Part shown: in pieces, positions 22,185-33,790 of the stretch
Numbering within the stretch: the first letter of the stretch is position 1
Layout: each line of letters begins with the position of its first letter
From: Calliphora vicina
Lineage: Eukaryota; Arthropoda; Insecta; Diptera; Calliphoridae
Reading direction: 5' to 3'
DNA length: 64,000 nt
Assembly: GCF_958450345.1 (NCBI RefSeq)
Contig: NC_088782.1
Span: 66,182,501-66,246,500 of the forward strand
Position numbers and translations under genes: made by a program
Notes under the pieces: model-generated
Told to the model about the DNA's origin: nothing
Seen by the model: the letters and a program-made list of their open reading frames with translations, nothing else
The model's database searches: none

Positions 22185-22650
22185 TTTATACCCAATATAA
22201 TTTTCCACAATATAATAATCCGACCCTATAAATTATATTCTGGATCCTTATAGATAGCGAAGTCGATTAAGCCATGTCCGTCTGTTGAAATCAATTTTCT
22301 GAGAACCCCAGTTTCGGAAATCCAAATCTTCGGAATCCACATCTTCAATAATTCTGTCAGACATGCTTTCGAGAAGTTTCCTATTTAAAATCAGCAAAAT
22401 CGGTCCACAAATGGGCTGAGGTATGAGGAAAAAACCAACACAACCAAACATTTTTTTTTTTAATTTAAATTGTTTTTTTTTTAATTTAAAATAACAATTC
22501 GAAAAAAAAAATTTCCAAAAAATGAAAAAGCAACTTTAGAAAAAAAAATTATTTTGTTTACCTAAAAATATTTAAAATTTGTATTTTGAAGTATAATTTG
22601 GTGAAGGGTATATAAGACTCGGCACAGCCGAATATAGCTCTCTTATAGTT
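22185..22650 (+). repeat. Dispersed repeat, second mini-me-like type
   Basis: It begins TTTTTATACCCAATATAATT and carries AAGTCGATTAAGCCATGTCC, GTCTG, similar to the core of the (GTCC) repeats at 37.3 kb. It ends GTGAAGGGTATATAAGACTC, GGCACAGCCGAATATAGCTC. A relative of that last segment flanks the large hAT element at 40.97-44.60 kb (GATGGTGGGTATACAC and GATTCGCCACAGCCGAATAT), where the hAT split it. No coding capacity is seen. The relation to mini-me/DINE-1 rests on shared short motifs. Confidence 0.6.
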
Positions 22651-22744
22651 TAAAAGATATTTAAGTTTAAATTTTTAAATTTTCTGTTGTTATCATTACA
22701 TTATTTTGCTTTTCACAAATATCAAGCTTTTACTTAAAAAATTT

Positions 22745-24600
22745 CGAAATACACGTGACTTAAAAATGCGGGATTTACAATAGATGGCGCATCTTTTGAA
22801 CGCGGTTTTGTTTTTAATAACATATATGTCATTTTTGAAAAAGAAGTGCCGCTGCTACACACCGATTACTCACCAAAGTTTATGGATACATTGGTTTCAA
22901 AGTCCCAGAGATGGTTTGTGCGATTCAGAAGTGGTGATTTTGACACGAAAGACAAAGATCACCCAGACCAGCCAAATAAAAGTTTGAAGACCAAGAATTG
23001 AAGGAATTATTCAATGAAGATTGTTGTAAAACTCAACAAGATCTTGCAAAATCATTGGGAGCTACTCAAGCAGCAATTTCAAAGCGTTTGCGAACTGCAG
23101 AATTCATCCCAAAGCAAGGAAATTGGGTACTATACGAATTGAAGCTTAGAGACCTTGAAAGACGATTTTGCATTCCCGAAATGATGCTTGAACGCTATAA
23201 AAAAAATAATTTTATCACCGAATCATTACTTGTGATCCATTACGATAACCTGAAGCTTAAGAGATCGTATGTGAAGCTCGGCCAAACAGTCGAATCTGGA
23301 GGTATTTTTCGTCGTTAGCGGGTATTTTTCGGAAAAACCGCTAAGTGGTTTTTCTAGCTGCAAAATATTTTCTTTATATACTTTTTTATATCTTGTATTT
23401 ACTTAAGCGAAACTAAAATAATAAAATTTTTCAAACATTTTTTAAGTGTATGCCGATTTTTCTTTGTGTTGTTTTTATGGTTTATCGATAAATGGTGTTT
23501 TCAATATATCTAAAAAAAATCTAGGCCCCTGGTTATACCTGATAAATTTGTATCATGATAAACTTCAAAATGGTTTTGCAAATAAAAAATTATCAGGTAT
23601 AGTCTCCATTTATTAGTATTATTGCTTCGTTATGATAAAATTGTTAGTGCTTTTGCTTAGACAACTTTGTCTTGACAACAAATGTCATTTATTGTTATGA
23701 TGAATATTTGTCAAGTATAGACAGGGGTAATGACTTAACAGAAAGACAGTTCCAAATCGAATGTTTTGAAAATTACATTAAGCCTAATGGTTATTTAGGT
23801 TATCAGTTTGAAACTGAAACACGAAAATACAAATGCAATGGAAATATGTCCAAAAAGGAATCAGAAATATATGTGGACAAATATTTCAAATACATACTAC
23901 ATCATTTTGATTTAAGCTTTTGTAGTATCAGGATTCCGCAGAAAATAATATTTTCAAAGAACTAGCTGATTTTACTTTGAAAATTATTTGTATGCCATGG
24001 TCAAATGCGGAAGTGGAGCGAGTTTTAGTCAGCTTAATATTGTAAAATCAAACTTAAGAACTCGTTTGCAATCTCAGAGAGTTAATGGAATTTTGACAGT
24101 AAAGTATATGTATTTTAATTTAAGCAAATTAATTTTTATTACAAACTGCTACTGAAGTCTCATGAAAGATTTTAAATTTGGTTGGTACCTTAGAAATATA
24201 CTCAAAATGATAATTTCTAATGGATTGATCGTAATTAATTTTAGTATATAACGTTTTTGGCACACATTTTAATTTAAAATTTAATTATTTTTGTTTTTAA
24301 AAAAGTTTTGCTTGATAACTGGTTAAATAAAAATTTTGCGGCTTTAATCAGTGGTTTTATTTAAAGATTTAGTGGTTTCTGGCGTTATTTTAAGTGCAAT
24401 CTGGTGGGATATGGTCTTAAAGTTTTGGCAACACTGTTCTCTATTGTGAGCTGCTGACATTTGACCACACCAACTCCAGGAAACTGTACCGAATGCAAGT
24501 GATTCGTTTAAAGCGAGCATTGGCCGAAAAACCTCCAGAATATGCGGTCAGGCATCAAACCGTAATCATGACAACGCATGGCCACATGGCGTTTCCTACT
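22745..24600 (+). mobile_element. Mariner (mauritiana-type) relic, copy B, split by a hAT relic
   Basis: The left end is near 22752 (CGTGACTTAAAAATGCGGG). The N-terminal half is readable: RWFVRFRSGDFDTKDKDHPD at 22910-22970, then the open frame 22998-23318 with KELFNEDC, AKSLGATQAAISKRL, PKQGNWVLYELK and RRFCIPEMMLERY. At IHYDN...GQTVES (about 23240-23297) the mariner is cut. Its C-terminal half resumes at about 24442 with VYCELL, KLYRMQVIRLKRALAEKPPE (to about 24590). Roughly 25-30 codons between the halves are missing along with the insertion. The catalytic DE(K/T)W segment is also not readable. Non-functional. Confidence 0.88.
23298..24436 (+). mobile_element. hAT element relic inside mariner copy B
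   Basis: Its right end, read inverted, is CAGTGTTGCCAAAACTTTAA, a classic hAT terminus. The C-terminal dimerisation region of a hAT transposase is encoded on the plus strand at 23958-24115: ELADFTLKIICMPWSNAEVE, RV, then after one frameshift SQLNIVKSNLRTRLQSQRVN, GIL. An upstream open frame (23672-23965) may be the preceding part of the same protein. No left CAGTG terminus is visible at 23298; this end and neighbouring mariner sequence appear deleted, and no 8-bp duplication remains. Inactive. Confidence 0.82.
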
Positions 24601-26030
24601 TAATTCAATGTTTCAATTAGAAGACAAATCTTGCGTTAATAATGGAACACTCATAAGACTATATATGAAGTTGGTGATATTATTTGAATACAGTTTGGCG
24701 TCGTTTAACACCAACAAGTGGAAATGTTACGGAAAGTGGATCTTGGTCACTTTTCATTTAATTAAATCATTGATGCAGTGATGCCTCCTTTTGCACCCGC
24801 CCTCTGTCAACTTTCATTGTAATCAATAGAGTAATAATTTGTATCTTTCAATTTTGTAATGGATTTTATATCGTTTACTATTGTAATTAAAATAGATTGA
24901 ACATCTCGATCGAAGTATTTTTCATTTTATATATTATACAATTAAACCGATATGCTACATGATCCTGAAAGAGAATGCATATAAATTCACTTTCTGGATA
25001 TGTTCACCTTTATAAAATGTTTAGTTCATTACATTTAATGTTCACTTTGCATTAAAACAGATTTTATAATAAAATACATTTTAAGTTCTTTGTTTACTTA
25101 GAAATTGTAGCAAACTTATCCTTTCCTGTTTTCACCTTCCGAAAATCATAAAAAAATATATTTTTTTATATTATGAACAATTCATAAGAAGAATATATGT
25201 ATGTATGAGCGGCAAACATAATATAAAAGTAATAAACATAAACATACATACGAATATGTACGTCAGAATATCTCCTATATTTATAAATGTAATAAAACGG
25301 AAAGTGCTCTATTTAAACACACACAAACTTCCATTTAACGCACTTCATTCATGCAACAAAAAAGTCATAAATATGTATGTATTTCATATTTTACAATCTT
25401 GATATAATTTACAACAACACTTGTTAGCGAGTCGAGAAAACTTTCCAAAATAATCATAAAAAATGAAACCGAAAAAATTAAACAACAAAAAAAAAATATG
25501 GAATAGTGCTCATAAAAACTGAAAATCCGTAAAACCAACAACGACCACCCACAGTTGCAAATGATACGGATATAAAACACTCAAACCGACATCCATACTT
25601 GTGTATTTGGAAGTATGTATGTATTTGTGACACCACTATTTAATTGAATGAAGGAGTACTAAATGAACTCAACTCACACACATGATTTTAAGTTAAATTA
25701 TTTAGTTGTTTTTGGATTTTGGTCTTTTTACAACAACGAAATATATTGTGACATATTCAATGAAACAGAATGTCAAAATTGAATTATCACCTTAAAAACT
25801 ACGCACAATTTTATATGATTCTGTATTCTCTTTCATTTTTATCAGTACTGCATTCGAAAGTGAGATTTACTGTGTGCGGTTTCTGCATTTATGTTACGAG
25901 TATGTTGTGCACATGAGGTAAAAATCAAAAACAAAAATTAGTACCAAAGTACTATTAGTTATAATGAAATTGATTGACATTTTCGGTGATTCTAAGAATT
26001 TCTGATCTTCTTAGGCAATCGATAATCGGA
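24601..26030. other. AT-rich stretch without recognised gene
   Basis: Contains short low-complexity frames only. ATGTATGTATG-type and A-rich tracts occur near 25.2 and 25.48 kb. Confidence 0.5.
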
Positions 26031-26038
26031 CCATTAAG

Positions 26039-27151
26039 TGTCCCTTAGAATTAAATTTTTTGAAATGTTGAAACTTTACCCGCTGAAAACTTTCGTAATG
26101 ACCTAAAATACCACCAAAATTTGTTTTAGCTTGTTCTAAGAAGGGCAACCCGTGCCGACTTTCGATTTAGTTTTGAGGTGCATTTACAAGGGGAAAAAAT
26201 TTTAAATGTTTGCCATTAAATAATTACTTTTGCAATTTAATTTAAAAGAATCGAAATGTGTACGTAATTTTCGTTCTAATATGATATAAAAGATTCCTTA
26301 AAAAAATGTAAAGTTATTAAAAAATCGCCAGGCCATTAACATGTCTCAGGCCACTAGAACAAGAAATGTAGGAACAAAATTAACATAATATTAAAACAAA
26401 ACTTTATTCTTACTTAAAATATATCCATATTTACTTGTATATGAGTTTTTATCTTCATAGAATACAGTTAACCTATTCGCAGGTATAACCAAAAAAAAAA
26501 TATTTTTTTAACGGCAGCTTCAAAACTCCAATTTCAAATTTTAAAAACTTTGTTAAACAAATTTCAGAATTTTTTGATCATCACAAGCGGATTTATTTAC
26601 AACATAATAGGGAATAAAAATGTGAAAAAGGTATGTCAATACCTCCTATAGTTTTTCCGTACCTGCGATATAAATTTTGCGATTTTCGAGAAAAACTAAT
26701 TGGTTGGCCATATTTTGACGAATGAGCCCAATTTCCTTACTGTTATTAATTTTAAGTAAAATCTGTTCAGAAAATTATAGTCCAGGTAATTTTAAATATA
26801 GTCTGAAAGTTTTCCTAAAATTGGAAAGCGTTAACCCTTAAATCATGAAGGTTAAATTTTTCAATATTTGGAATTTCTAATGGAAAGATAGCGAAATGTT
26901 ATATATTTTTTGTACGATTTTGATGAAACTTAAGAAAAATATAAAATGAAGTCTAATATTTACAATAACAGCACAATAGTGGAAATTAACCCTTAAGAGC
27001 ACTTGGGGTCAAAATGAATGTAGTTTTCGTGATTTTAAAAGTTGAGGGTCATTTGTACTCCAATTGTTTTGGTGGTATTTTAGGTCATTTCGAAAGTTTT
27101 TAGCGGGTATCGTTTCAACATTTCAAAAAATTTTATTCTAAGGGACACTGA
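26039..27151. mobile_element. Long terminal-inverted-repeat element, about 1.1 kb
   Basis: The left arm from GTGTCCCTTAGAATTAAATT (26039) through ATGACCTAAAATACCACCAA (about 26118) matches inverted the right arm, whose outermost sequence read inwards is GTGTCCCTTAGAATAAAATT. The arms are about 90 bp with only a few mismatches. Between them lies A/T-rich DNA without a recognisable transposase. It abuts the LOA-type fragment that begins just beyond, so it may have been inserted at or near that element's edge. No clean target duplication is visible, so superfamily is unassigned. Confidence 0.75.
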
Positions 27152-27189
27152 CCATATTAGAGAGATTATTCAAAGGCATATTAATATCT

Positions 27190-28150
27190 ACAAAAGCCTT
27201 ATATAAAGTAATCAACACAAGGGAACATCCAGATTTGGAAACCACGACAATGAGGTTAGAGGAGAGATCACGCTGTTGGCTGTTCACAACACTATCCGGA
27301 TTGTTCGATTTCAGATTGCCATCATCCTTTTACCGCCTAATATTTCGGGTAACCAAGCTACACCTCTCCCTGCCAGTGAAGGAACTGCATACAGAATAAA
27401 TGTAGTCTAATTCAATTTAAAATTTAGCCATCAAAAGGGTGGTACACTGGATGAAGTACTGTAGGTTATTTGGTGTGAATATCCGAATCTGTACTGACAG
27501 AAAGCCTACTATCAAATCCCTCTCTGGTGTCTACTCGACATCCAGATACCCGGGCATCTCTTAACGAGATGGCGAGCATTCTAACCTGGAGTTATTCTGG
27601 GTGCCTGTTCACTCTTGTGTACTTGGCAATGCTATTACGAATGAATTGGCCAAAAAAGGCTCACGTCTGCTAGCCTATGAGATCGATCTTTTGTAAATCA
27701 CTCATTCAGCGTAAATTGTTTGAGTCTGCTCAGATGGTCTAGTCTGACAAATTGCTCGATATCGAGGCTCACATGTCCCTTTTTTGAACATCATAGGTCA
27801 ATATACCTCACGGGGCTATCACGGGCTATGCTGCGAGTTTTGATATCCATGCTTACTGGGCACTGCTTGATTGGTGCGCCTGCTAGGAGACTGAACAGTC
27901 CATACAATGACTTCTGTAGAAGTTGCTATGATGAAGACGAGGAGGAAACGGTTAAACATCTCTGCTCTATCAGGGACTCGGACTTCAATAATAGGTAGTC
28001 CTTTTTTGCACGGCCTAGCGGATATATCTACTGGGGACATAAGGAAGATGGATTCGTTCATTCGTGCGTCAGTTTGGTTCGGCACTGAACCGATTTCCGA
28101 TATGTGAAGGACCTCTTGAGGACCTGAGCATGATCCTTAAGGTATCATAA
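27190..28150 (+). pseudogene. LOA-type LINE 3' half (RNase H and Cys motif)
   Basis: On the plus strand, 27475-27690 encodes an RNase H segment: VNIRICTDRKPTIKSLSGVY (catalytic aspartate in CTD), then LFWVPVHSCVLGNAITNELA, the WVPGH...GN...AD box with two substitutions (V for G in PGH, N for the last catalytic aspartate). The open frame 27720-27998 continues with LISMLTGHCLIGAPARRLNS and NDFCRSCYDEDEEETVKHL, the C-terminal cysteine motif. A further segment to about 28104 reads SFIRASVWFG. The RNase H and Cys stretches are in different frames and stops intervene. The minus-strand copy at 34.8-38.2 kb is the same type. Confidence 0.8.
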
Positions 28151-29930
28151 ACGGACCAATTAATGACCCAAGACATTCAGCGGAAATGAAAGAAACTCTT
28201 TATGAAACATTCCTTATAAATAACTCGATTTGAAAACGCCGACAGAGCCACACATTTTACGATAGTAAGAGCATTTTTGTGATAGTAAGAGACTGTTGGC
28301 TACTGTAAAAGGAGGATCACGGATTATATACGATCATGGATATCTCAAGTTAAGTGGCCTGGCCTTTATACTTATTGGACAGCATCAAATATTACGGATC
28401 TTGGTTGAAAGTCGATAGAAGTTTAGAGGACTTAGTGCCTCTTTGAAGGTAATATATCGTCTTTTTTAATACTAGAAGCCATGATAAATATTCTTAAAAG
28501 TATTGCCCATTTAATGTTCTCATTCTCCAAAAAAATGTACCATTTTCTTGCAAATAAAGTACCATTTAAAAAATCTAGCCAAGCAACCCCAATATATTTT
28601 GTATAAGCATTTTCAGCAGATGTTTATGTGTTAATGAGATCATTGCAGATTTTTTCTATTTTTAAGGGTTTCTGTTGTGATTGAGCACTCAGGATAAGCC
28701 GCAGTTTCTGTTTTGATGTGTGTATTTAAAAAGTTAATTATATGAGAGTAAACAAAAAAAACACACAGAATGAAGTGAACAATTTTTATTATAAAATTGT
28801 AGTGCACACCACATAAACCATACGAGTATAAATAAATAAATTTGAAGGCTTAATTATAAGGACACTTTAATTTTATGGCAAATAAACCACCCTTGCCAAT
28901 GAACAGAGTAATTTATCACCTTTTAATTAGATAATTTTCTCAATAGCACAATGCAATTGTAATGCTTAATAGACAGGAACACATGATCATAAAATTTATG
29001 ATCTTAGTTCAATTATAAGAGGAGGGTTTAATTTTTAAATATTTGCATGTACTTATTTATTATGATCGAAAATATGAACTACTTGATTTATTAATATATT
29101 TCTTTATTTTTTGGAATTTAAATTGTTAAACATTTAAAAAAGGGATGAAAATAATCTGTAAATATTAACGTTTTATTCATTTCAATTTACGTTTATGACA
29201 TTTTTTTAAATCTAGTCACCATTTATTTTCTAGTATTATAAAATAGTTGTAACTTTTCTTACCCACATTTCAAACTAATGGATGTAAATGTATCTATTAA
29301 AAAATATGTGAGTCGTGTAAACATCAGACATGAATTTAATGTAATTTTATTTATTTTCACACGTGCCTCATCAGAGTCTCTTCTGTTCTGATGTTAATTC
29401 ACAACAATCGTTATTAAATACACACACTAATAATAATAATAATAATAATAATAAGAAAATTCAGCAAAACTATGTTCCATGTAAAAATAAATCACAATAG
29501 GATATTTTGTTGGGATCGTCTCATATTTGACATTTGGCCCCATATTATATCCACTTTCGAAAATCACTTTTTTGAAAAATATGACAAAAAATGATTTTTA
29601 TTGCGTTTTTCCAAAGATCCAAAATTTTTAAATTGAAATAAAATTTTTATTTATGAATATTTTTTTTAATGAAATTTTACAGTTGTATAGGTTTTTCTAT
29701 TGAAAATGGAAAAATAAAACCAAAGTTTAAAATTTATAATCACGAATCCCGCAATTCCCAAAAAAGTGTTGAAAATTTCCAAAAATGGATTTTTTTAGTT
29801 TTTTGGCCCATACCAGGGCCGAGGTTATCGGAATACTTTACAAAATAATTAAGAACATATTTGGCCATCTAAAATGAGTTACTATATTTTGATATGGCCT
29901 ATGCGATCTGAGAATTTTTGCCCTAAAATT
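28151..29930. other. AT-rich stretch with an (AAT) microsatellite
   Basis: I see no gene. A run of about nine AAT units lies near 29427-29456. The interval 29.5-29.83 kb is A/T-rich, with short phrases such as TTTTTTGGCCCATACCAGGG, and I recognise no function. Confidence 0.5.
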
Positions 29931-29939
29931 GAACCTATC

Positions 29940-31580
29940 TAGGCACTCTAAATAGCTCACAAAAATCACTTTGCACCTTAAAAATTTTGGTTTTTTACTA
30001 TTTTTTGACGATAAAACAAAAATTTTTTCTTCTATATTGTGCAACGAAGAATGGACAAATAATTATGGGTATGATCCGGGCGCATCACGTTACCCATTCT
30101 TTATCACGCAAGACCGGCTTGATGAAAGATGTGAAAAAACGAACACATTTTTGAAAGTTGGAAAGGTTTGTAGAGCTTCTGAAGAGTAAATATAAAATTT
30201 TTACTCTTCAAAAACTGAGTTTTTTTTTCGAACAAGCCCGACCATATAATACCATACACCAAGTAAATGAATAAAAATATTTTTCTTTTAAAATATCAAT
30301 AATTTATATTCGTGAGTGATTTTCGGAAGTGGGCCTTATATGGGAGCTATGACCAATTATGGACCGATCACCATGAAATTAGGTTGTGTGATTTATATCT
30401 ATATGAAAGTTATTTATGTTGAATTTTGTGTATATACCAACATTTTTAAGTGATTTAAGCACGTTAAAGTGATTATCGGAAGCGGGTCTATATGGGAGCT
30501 ATGACTAATTATGGACCTATCGTAACAAAATTTGGTGATATGACTTTTGTGTATATAATACTTATTTGGCGCGGAATTTGTGGAGATACATATATAAATT
30601 AAACATTTATGATCGATAAAGTCCAATTTCGGGGGGAAATTTGTATGGGGGCTAGGTGAAATAGTGGACCGATTTCAGCCAGTTTCAATAGGCTTCGTCC
30701 TTGGGCCGAAAAAATTATATGTACCAAATTTTATCGAAATATCTTCAAAATTGCGACCTGTACTCTGCGCAAAAGTTTTACATGGACAGCCAGCCAGCCA
30801 GACGGACGAACGGACATCGCGATGTCTGAGTCGATTAAACGATGTATCGTTCATTCGACTCAGAAAGAGATTCTAAGTCGATCGGTATACTTTAAGGTGG
30901 GTGTTAACCAATATTTTTGGGCGTTACAAACATCTGCATAAACGCATTATACCCTCCCCACTATGGTGGTGTAGGGTATAAAATAACCACTTTGACGTTA
31001 TTTACAGTGTGATAGTAAAAACGCTTTGTATGTATATAAACAGGGCTGTACAAATATGAAGAGTTTTTGAGGATCGGCGCTTTGCGTTTTATAATTTGTT
31101 AATCAAAGCTAAAATTTTGAAAAAATTAAAAATCACACGCATACAGTTGAAATATATAAAAAGAGGCTTAAAATTTGGATGCGTGTAACTTTTTATATGT
31201 ACGAGATACTTCTTATCAGGTTGGTTTTATTTTCTTTAGAATATAAAACCAACTGATCGAGCAAATGTAAAACAAAAAATTAAACCTAAATATCCCTTGG
31301 ATTATCTGTATTTTAAATTTCGTCTCATTCGGATCATAAATGGATTTTTGGCGATTTTATTTTTTAAATGTGAGATTACGAAGCTGAACAAATGTAAATC
31401 TACTCGAAAACTCCTCCACCGAATAAATAATACAGCATAACAACATACAAGTGTTGACTTGATCATACTATTTTAACAAAATATCTTTGTTTTATCGTCA
31501 AAAAATAGTAAAAACGAATATTGTTAAGGTACAAGGTGATTTTTGTGAGCTATTTATAGTGCCTAGACACGTTCAGAATG
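29940..31580. repeat. Inverted pair of about 90 bp flanking a mini-me-like copy
   Basis: The plus-strand sequence at about 31487-31578 (TTTGTTTTATCGTCAAAAAA, TAGTAAAAACG, then TGATTTTTGTGAGCTATTTA, TAGTGCCTAGA) is found inverted at about 29940-30022. The 29.94 kb copy, read on the minus strand, gives TTTGTTTTATCGTCAAAAAA and TGATTTTTGTGAGCTATTTA, GAGTGCCTAGA. Identity is high but not perfect. The mini-me-like copy at 30222-30980 lies between them. The pair could be the ends of one element or two insertions in opposite orientation. The frames 29971-30189 and nearby are unrecognised. Confidence 0.65.
30222..30980 (+). mobile_element. Mini-me/DINE-1-like repeat, nearly complete
   Basis: It starts CGAACAAGCCCGACCATATA, so it lacks the first roughly 20 bp of the family. 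It contains the characteristic TTTATATTCGTGAGTGATTTTCGGAAG-type blocks, two related 'gggagctatgac(c/t)aattatgg' blocks and a GGACGAACGGAC core with CGATTAAACGATG. It ends CCTCCCCACTATGGTGGTGT, AGGGTATA. Its final 30 bases can form an imperfect hairpin (ACCCTCCCCAC with GTGGTGTAGGGT). There is no protein-coding potential. The open frames it generates (30664-30876 and the minus frame 30414-30626) recur in the other copies and are chance frames. Confidence 0.85.
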
Positions 31581-31650
31581 CATTGGTATGTTTACAAGAG
31601 TTATTCAGCTTTACCATAGCCACAACTTTGCAAAATATTGTTAGTTAAAA

Positions 31651-31848
31651 ATTATAAGTCCCTGAAAGTTATTTTAAAAAAAGAAAAAAAAAATTCTCTT
31701 CCTATATTTTTTCAGAAAAACTGCACGAAAAGGTTATTTTTTTGGGAAAATTATAAGTCCATGGAAGTTATTTTAAAAACAGTAAAAAAAAAAATTTCTC
31801 TTCCCATATTTTTTCAGAAAAACTGCACGAAAAGGTTATTTTTTTGGG
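31651..31848 (+). repeat. Tandem duplication, 99-bp unit, two copies
   Basis: ATTATAAGTCC(C/A)TGGAAG-like starts occur at 31651 and 31750. Each unit ends CAGAAAAACTGCACGAAAAG, GTTATTTTTTTGGGAAAA. The two differ at few positions. Because 99 is a multiple of three, an open frame (31638-31904) runs through both and would encode a repeated NYKS...LFFWE peptide. I think this is incidental to the duplication. Confidence 0.85.
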
Positions 31849-31859
31849 AAAAAATGTTA

Positions 31860-32992
31860 ACAAAATTTATTTGGCGGACTCTTAGCTATATTATTGCCAT
31901 ATAAAGTTAAGCGGTTTCACCATTTTTTGAGAGCCCACTGATAGAATCTTTGAGGACCCATAAAAAAAAATTGGTCACCAAAATGTACAAACTGAGTATA
32001 GGTTTTACTACCCTTTGCGGCCGAAATTCAAAATTTATACTCAGCCCAAAATCCACACCAGACAGTGACTTTTTCGGGATGCATTGGGCGCTATTCGATC
32101 TCATGTGGATTTTTGTCGTCCCTATTTTGATGTCCACAAATACATTAACGCGAATAAATATCGAAATTTGTTTCAAGTATGCATAAATCATACAACTGGA
32201 TTGTGTGATTATCGATCCATAGTTATACATAACTCCTTCATAAGGTCCATGTCTAGCAAATACATTACCCTATACCAAAAATATGGGATTTTATAGTGAT
32301 TTTTTCATTCCGTTTGGAACACATCGAATTATTGTTCATAGACCCACAAAAGTATATTTATTCTTTATAAAATTACAATCTTCCTACGTTGCAGGCACGA
32401 TAGGAACTAGAAAGGCACAGTTCAGTGTAAAGCAGAAATCAACATAAAATATATTTTTACGTATTTACGTGACTTTTTATAAGTTTGTTTGTCCAAAATA
32501 TTTTACAACTTATACGAAAATATCCGACTAATCAAGCCAAGGGGTTGAGTAGATCATTGAAAAATGTGTGAATTCTCAGAATAGAAACCTTGATTGCAGT
32601 TAAATAGTAGTTCTGTGATAAACTAAAACAGATTTTTTAAAAATATAAAAACACTGTAATTTCAATAATATCAAAACTCATTATTTTAATTTAAATTTTT
32701 AAATCAAGCAATAATTTAAAAAAATATTGAAATAACTCAATTACTATATTAAAGTTGGCAACGTCCACATACAATTATGAACATTAAAAAAAACCTTTAG
32801 CAAAAAAAAAATGTCTCTAAGGGTTCGTTTGTTTTGTTCTCTAACGAACATAAACATTTTGTACGTAGTTTTGCAACTTATTAGAGAACAAAAAATAACT
32901 GAAACATTTTTCAACAAAAATTGCCCGAAGCAAAAGGTTAATAAAACTCAATAGAAACTTTTTCTGTTTCTTTTTTTGTATGTAAAATGTAT
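31860..32992. other. No recognised gene
   Basis: Contains overlapping open frames on both strands at 31.91-32.30 kb (107 codons minus, 78 and 70 codons plus) with no recognisable domain. The rest is A/T-rich. Confidence 0.45.
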
Positions 32993-33403
32993 ATATTAGG
33001 GGGTTTCATCTAAAAAGCTTTTTCGAAATTTACAATTCTTATGCAGAAAATGAGATCTTAGAATTTTCGATTTTTGGAAATTTTTGTCAGGTTTATGGAG
33101 GTCAATATGAACTTGATTTATTTCAAAATTTTTTCGAAAGGATTCCAGCCATAAATTTTAATAATTTAACTTTAAGGGACATTAGAAAACCTTTAAAGTA
33201 GAAATCCCGTTTAACAAGTTCACACCTCAATAACTCAAGAAAAATTCCTTTAATGGAATTGCAACAATATCAAAGTGAAAGTTATAGCGACGATCCATCT
33301 TGTTTCAGGTCCCTATGATGACCATTTCTTGAGTTATTGAGGGTTGAACTTAGCAAACAGCATTTTTACTTTAAAGGTCTTCCGGTGCCTCCTTTTTTCT
33401 ACT

Positions 33404-33628
33404 ACACAGATAAAACAGATTCTGAGTAGCAACCGAATTTGTTGCCAATATGTTTCTACCTTAGTGACCGAATTTTATAGTTGTAGCTATCAAAGGGTAA
33501 TAAAAGTTTTGATGCTTCAACCGAAATTCTTCTTTATCAACTGACTTTCTGTTGATAGAATCGAAAAATTCTATGTCTGCAACTGAATCATTCGATTAGC
33601 AACAAAGTTAGTTGCTACTATTTGATGA
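33404..33628 (+). mobile_element. CAGATTCGTGAT-type MITE, copy 1
   Basis: The left arm is CACAGATAAAACAGATTCTG, AGTAGCAACCGAATTTGTTG. The right arm read inverted is TAGTAGCAACTAACTTTGTT, GCTAATCGAATGA. The middle contains GAAATTCTTCTTTATCAACT, GACTTTCTGTTG, shared exactly or nearly so with the copies at 42.7 and 43.7 kb. This is the most diverged of the three copies, and its right terminus is the least certain. Confidence 0.82.
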
Positions 33629-33682
33629 TTAAAATCGATTTGCACCAATCCTCATCGACCTTCAAATACTCATTATATTATA

Positions 33683-33790
33683 TTTTTGAAGTTAGATTTT
33701 TATAAAACTGGATTAATGTCTTCTGAAGAGTGTCAGCCTACACTCTTCAGAAGACATTAATCCAGTTTTGTAAAAATCTAACTTCAAAAA
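33683..33790. repeat. Near-perfect 50-bp hairpin with 8-nt loop
   Basis: The left arm 33683-33732 (TTTTTGAAGTTAGATTTTTA ... CTTCTGAAGAGTG) and right arm 33741-33790 are inverted copies differing at one of 50 positions (T opposite G), a wobble pair in one RNA orientation. The loop is TCAGCCTA. Such arm identity means the palindrome is recent or is maintained. A transcript would fold into a long perfect hairpin. It could be a foldback inversion within the host element or a source of small RNA. I see no promoter. Confidence 0.9.

Noticed and set aside
30414..30876. Open frames MDFIDHKCLIY... and MDRFQPVSIGF...
   Set aside because: The same peptides recur wherever the mini-me-like repeat occurs, on either strand; they are chance frames in a non-coding repeat.
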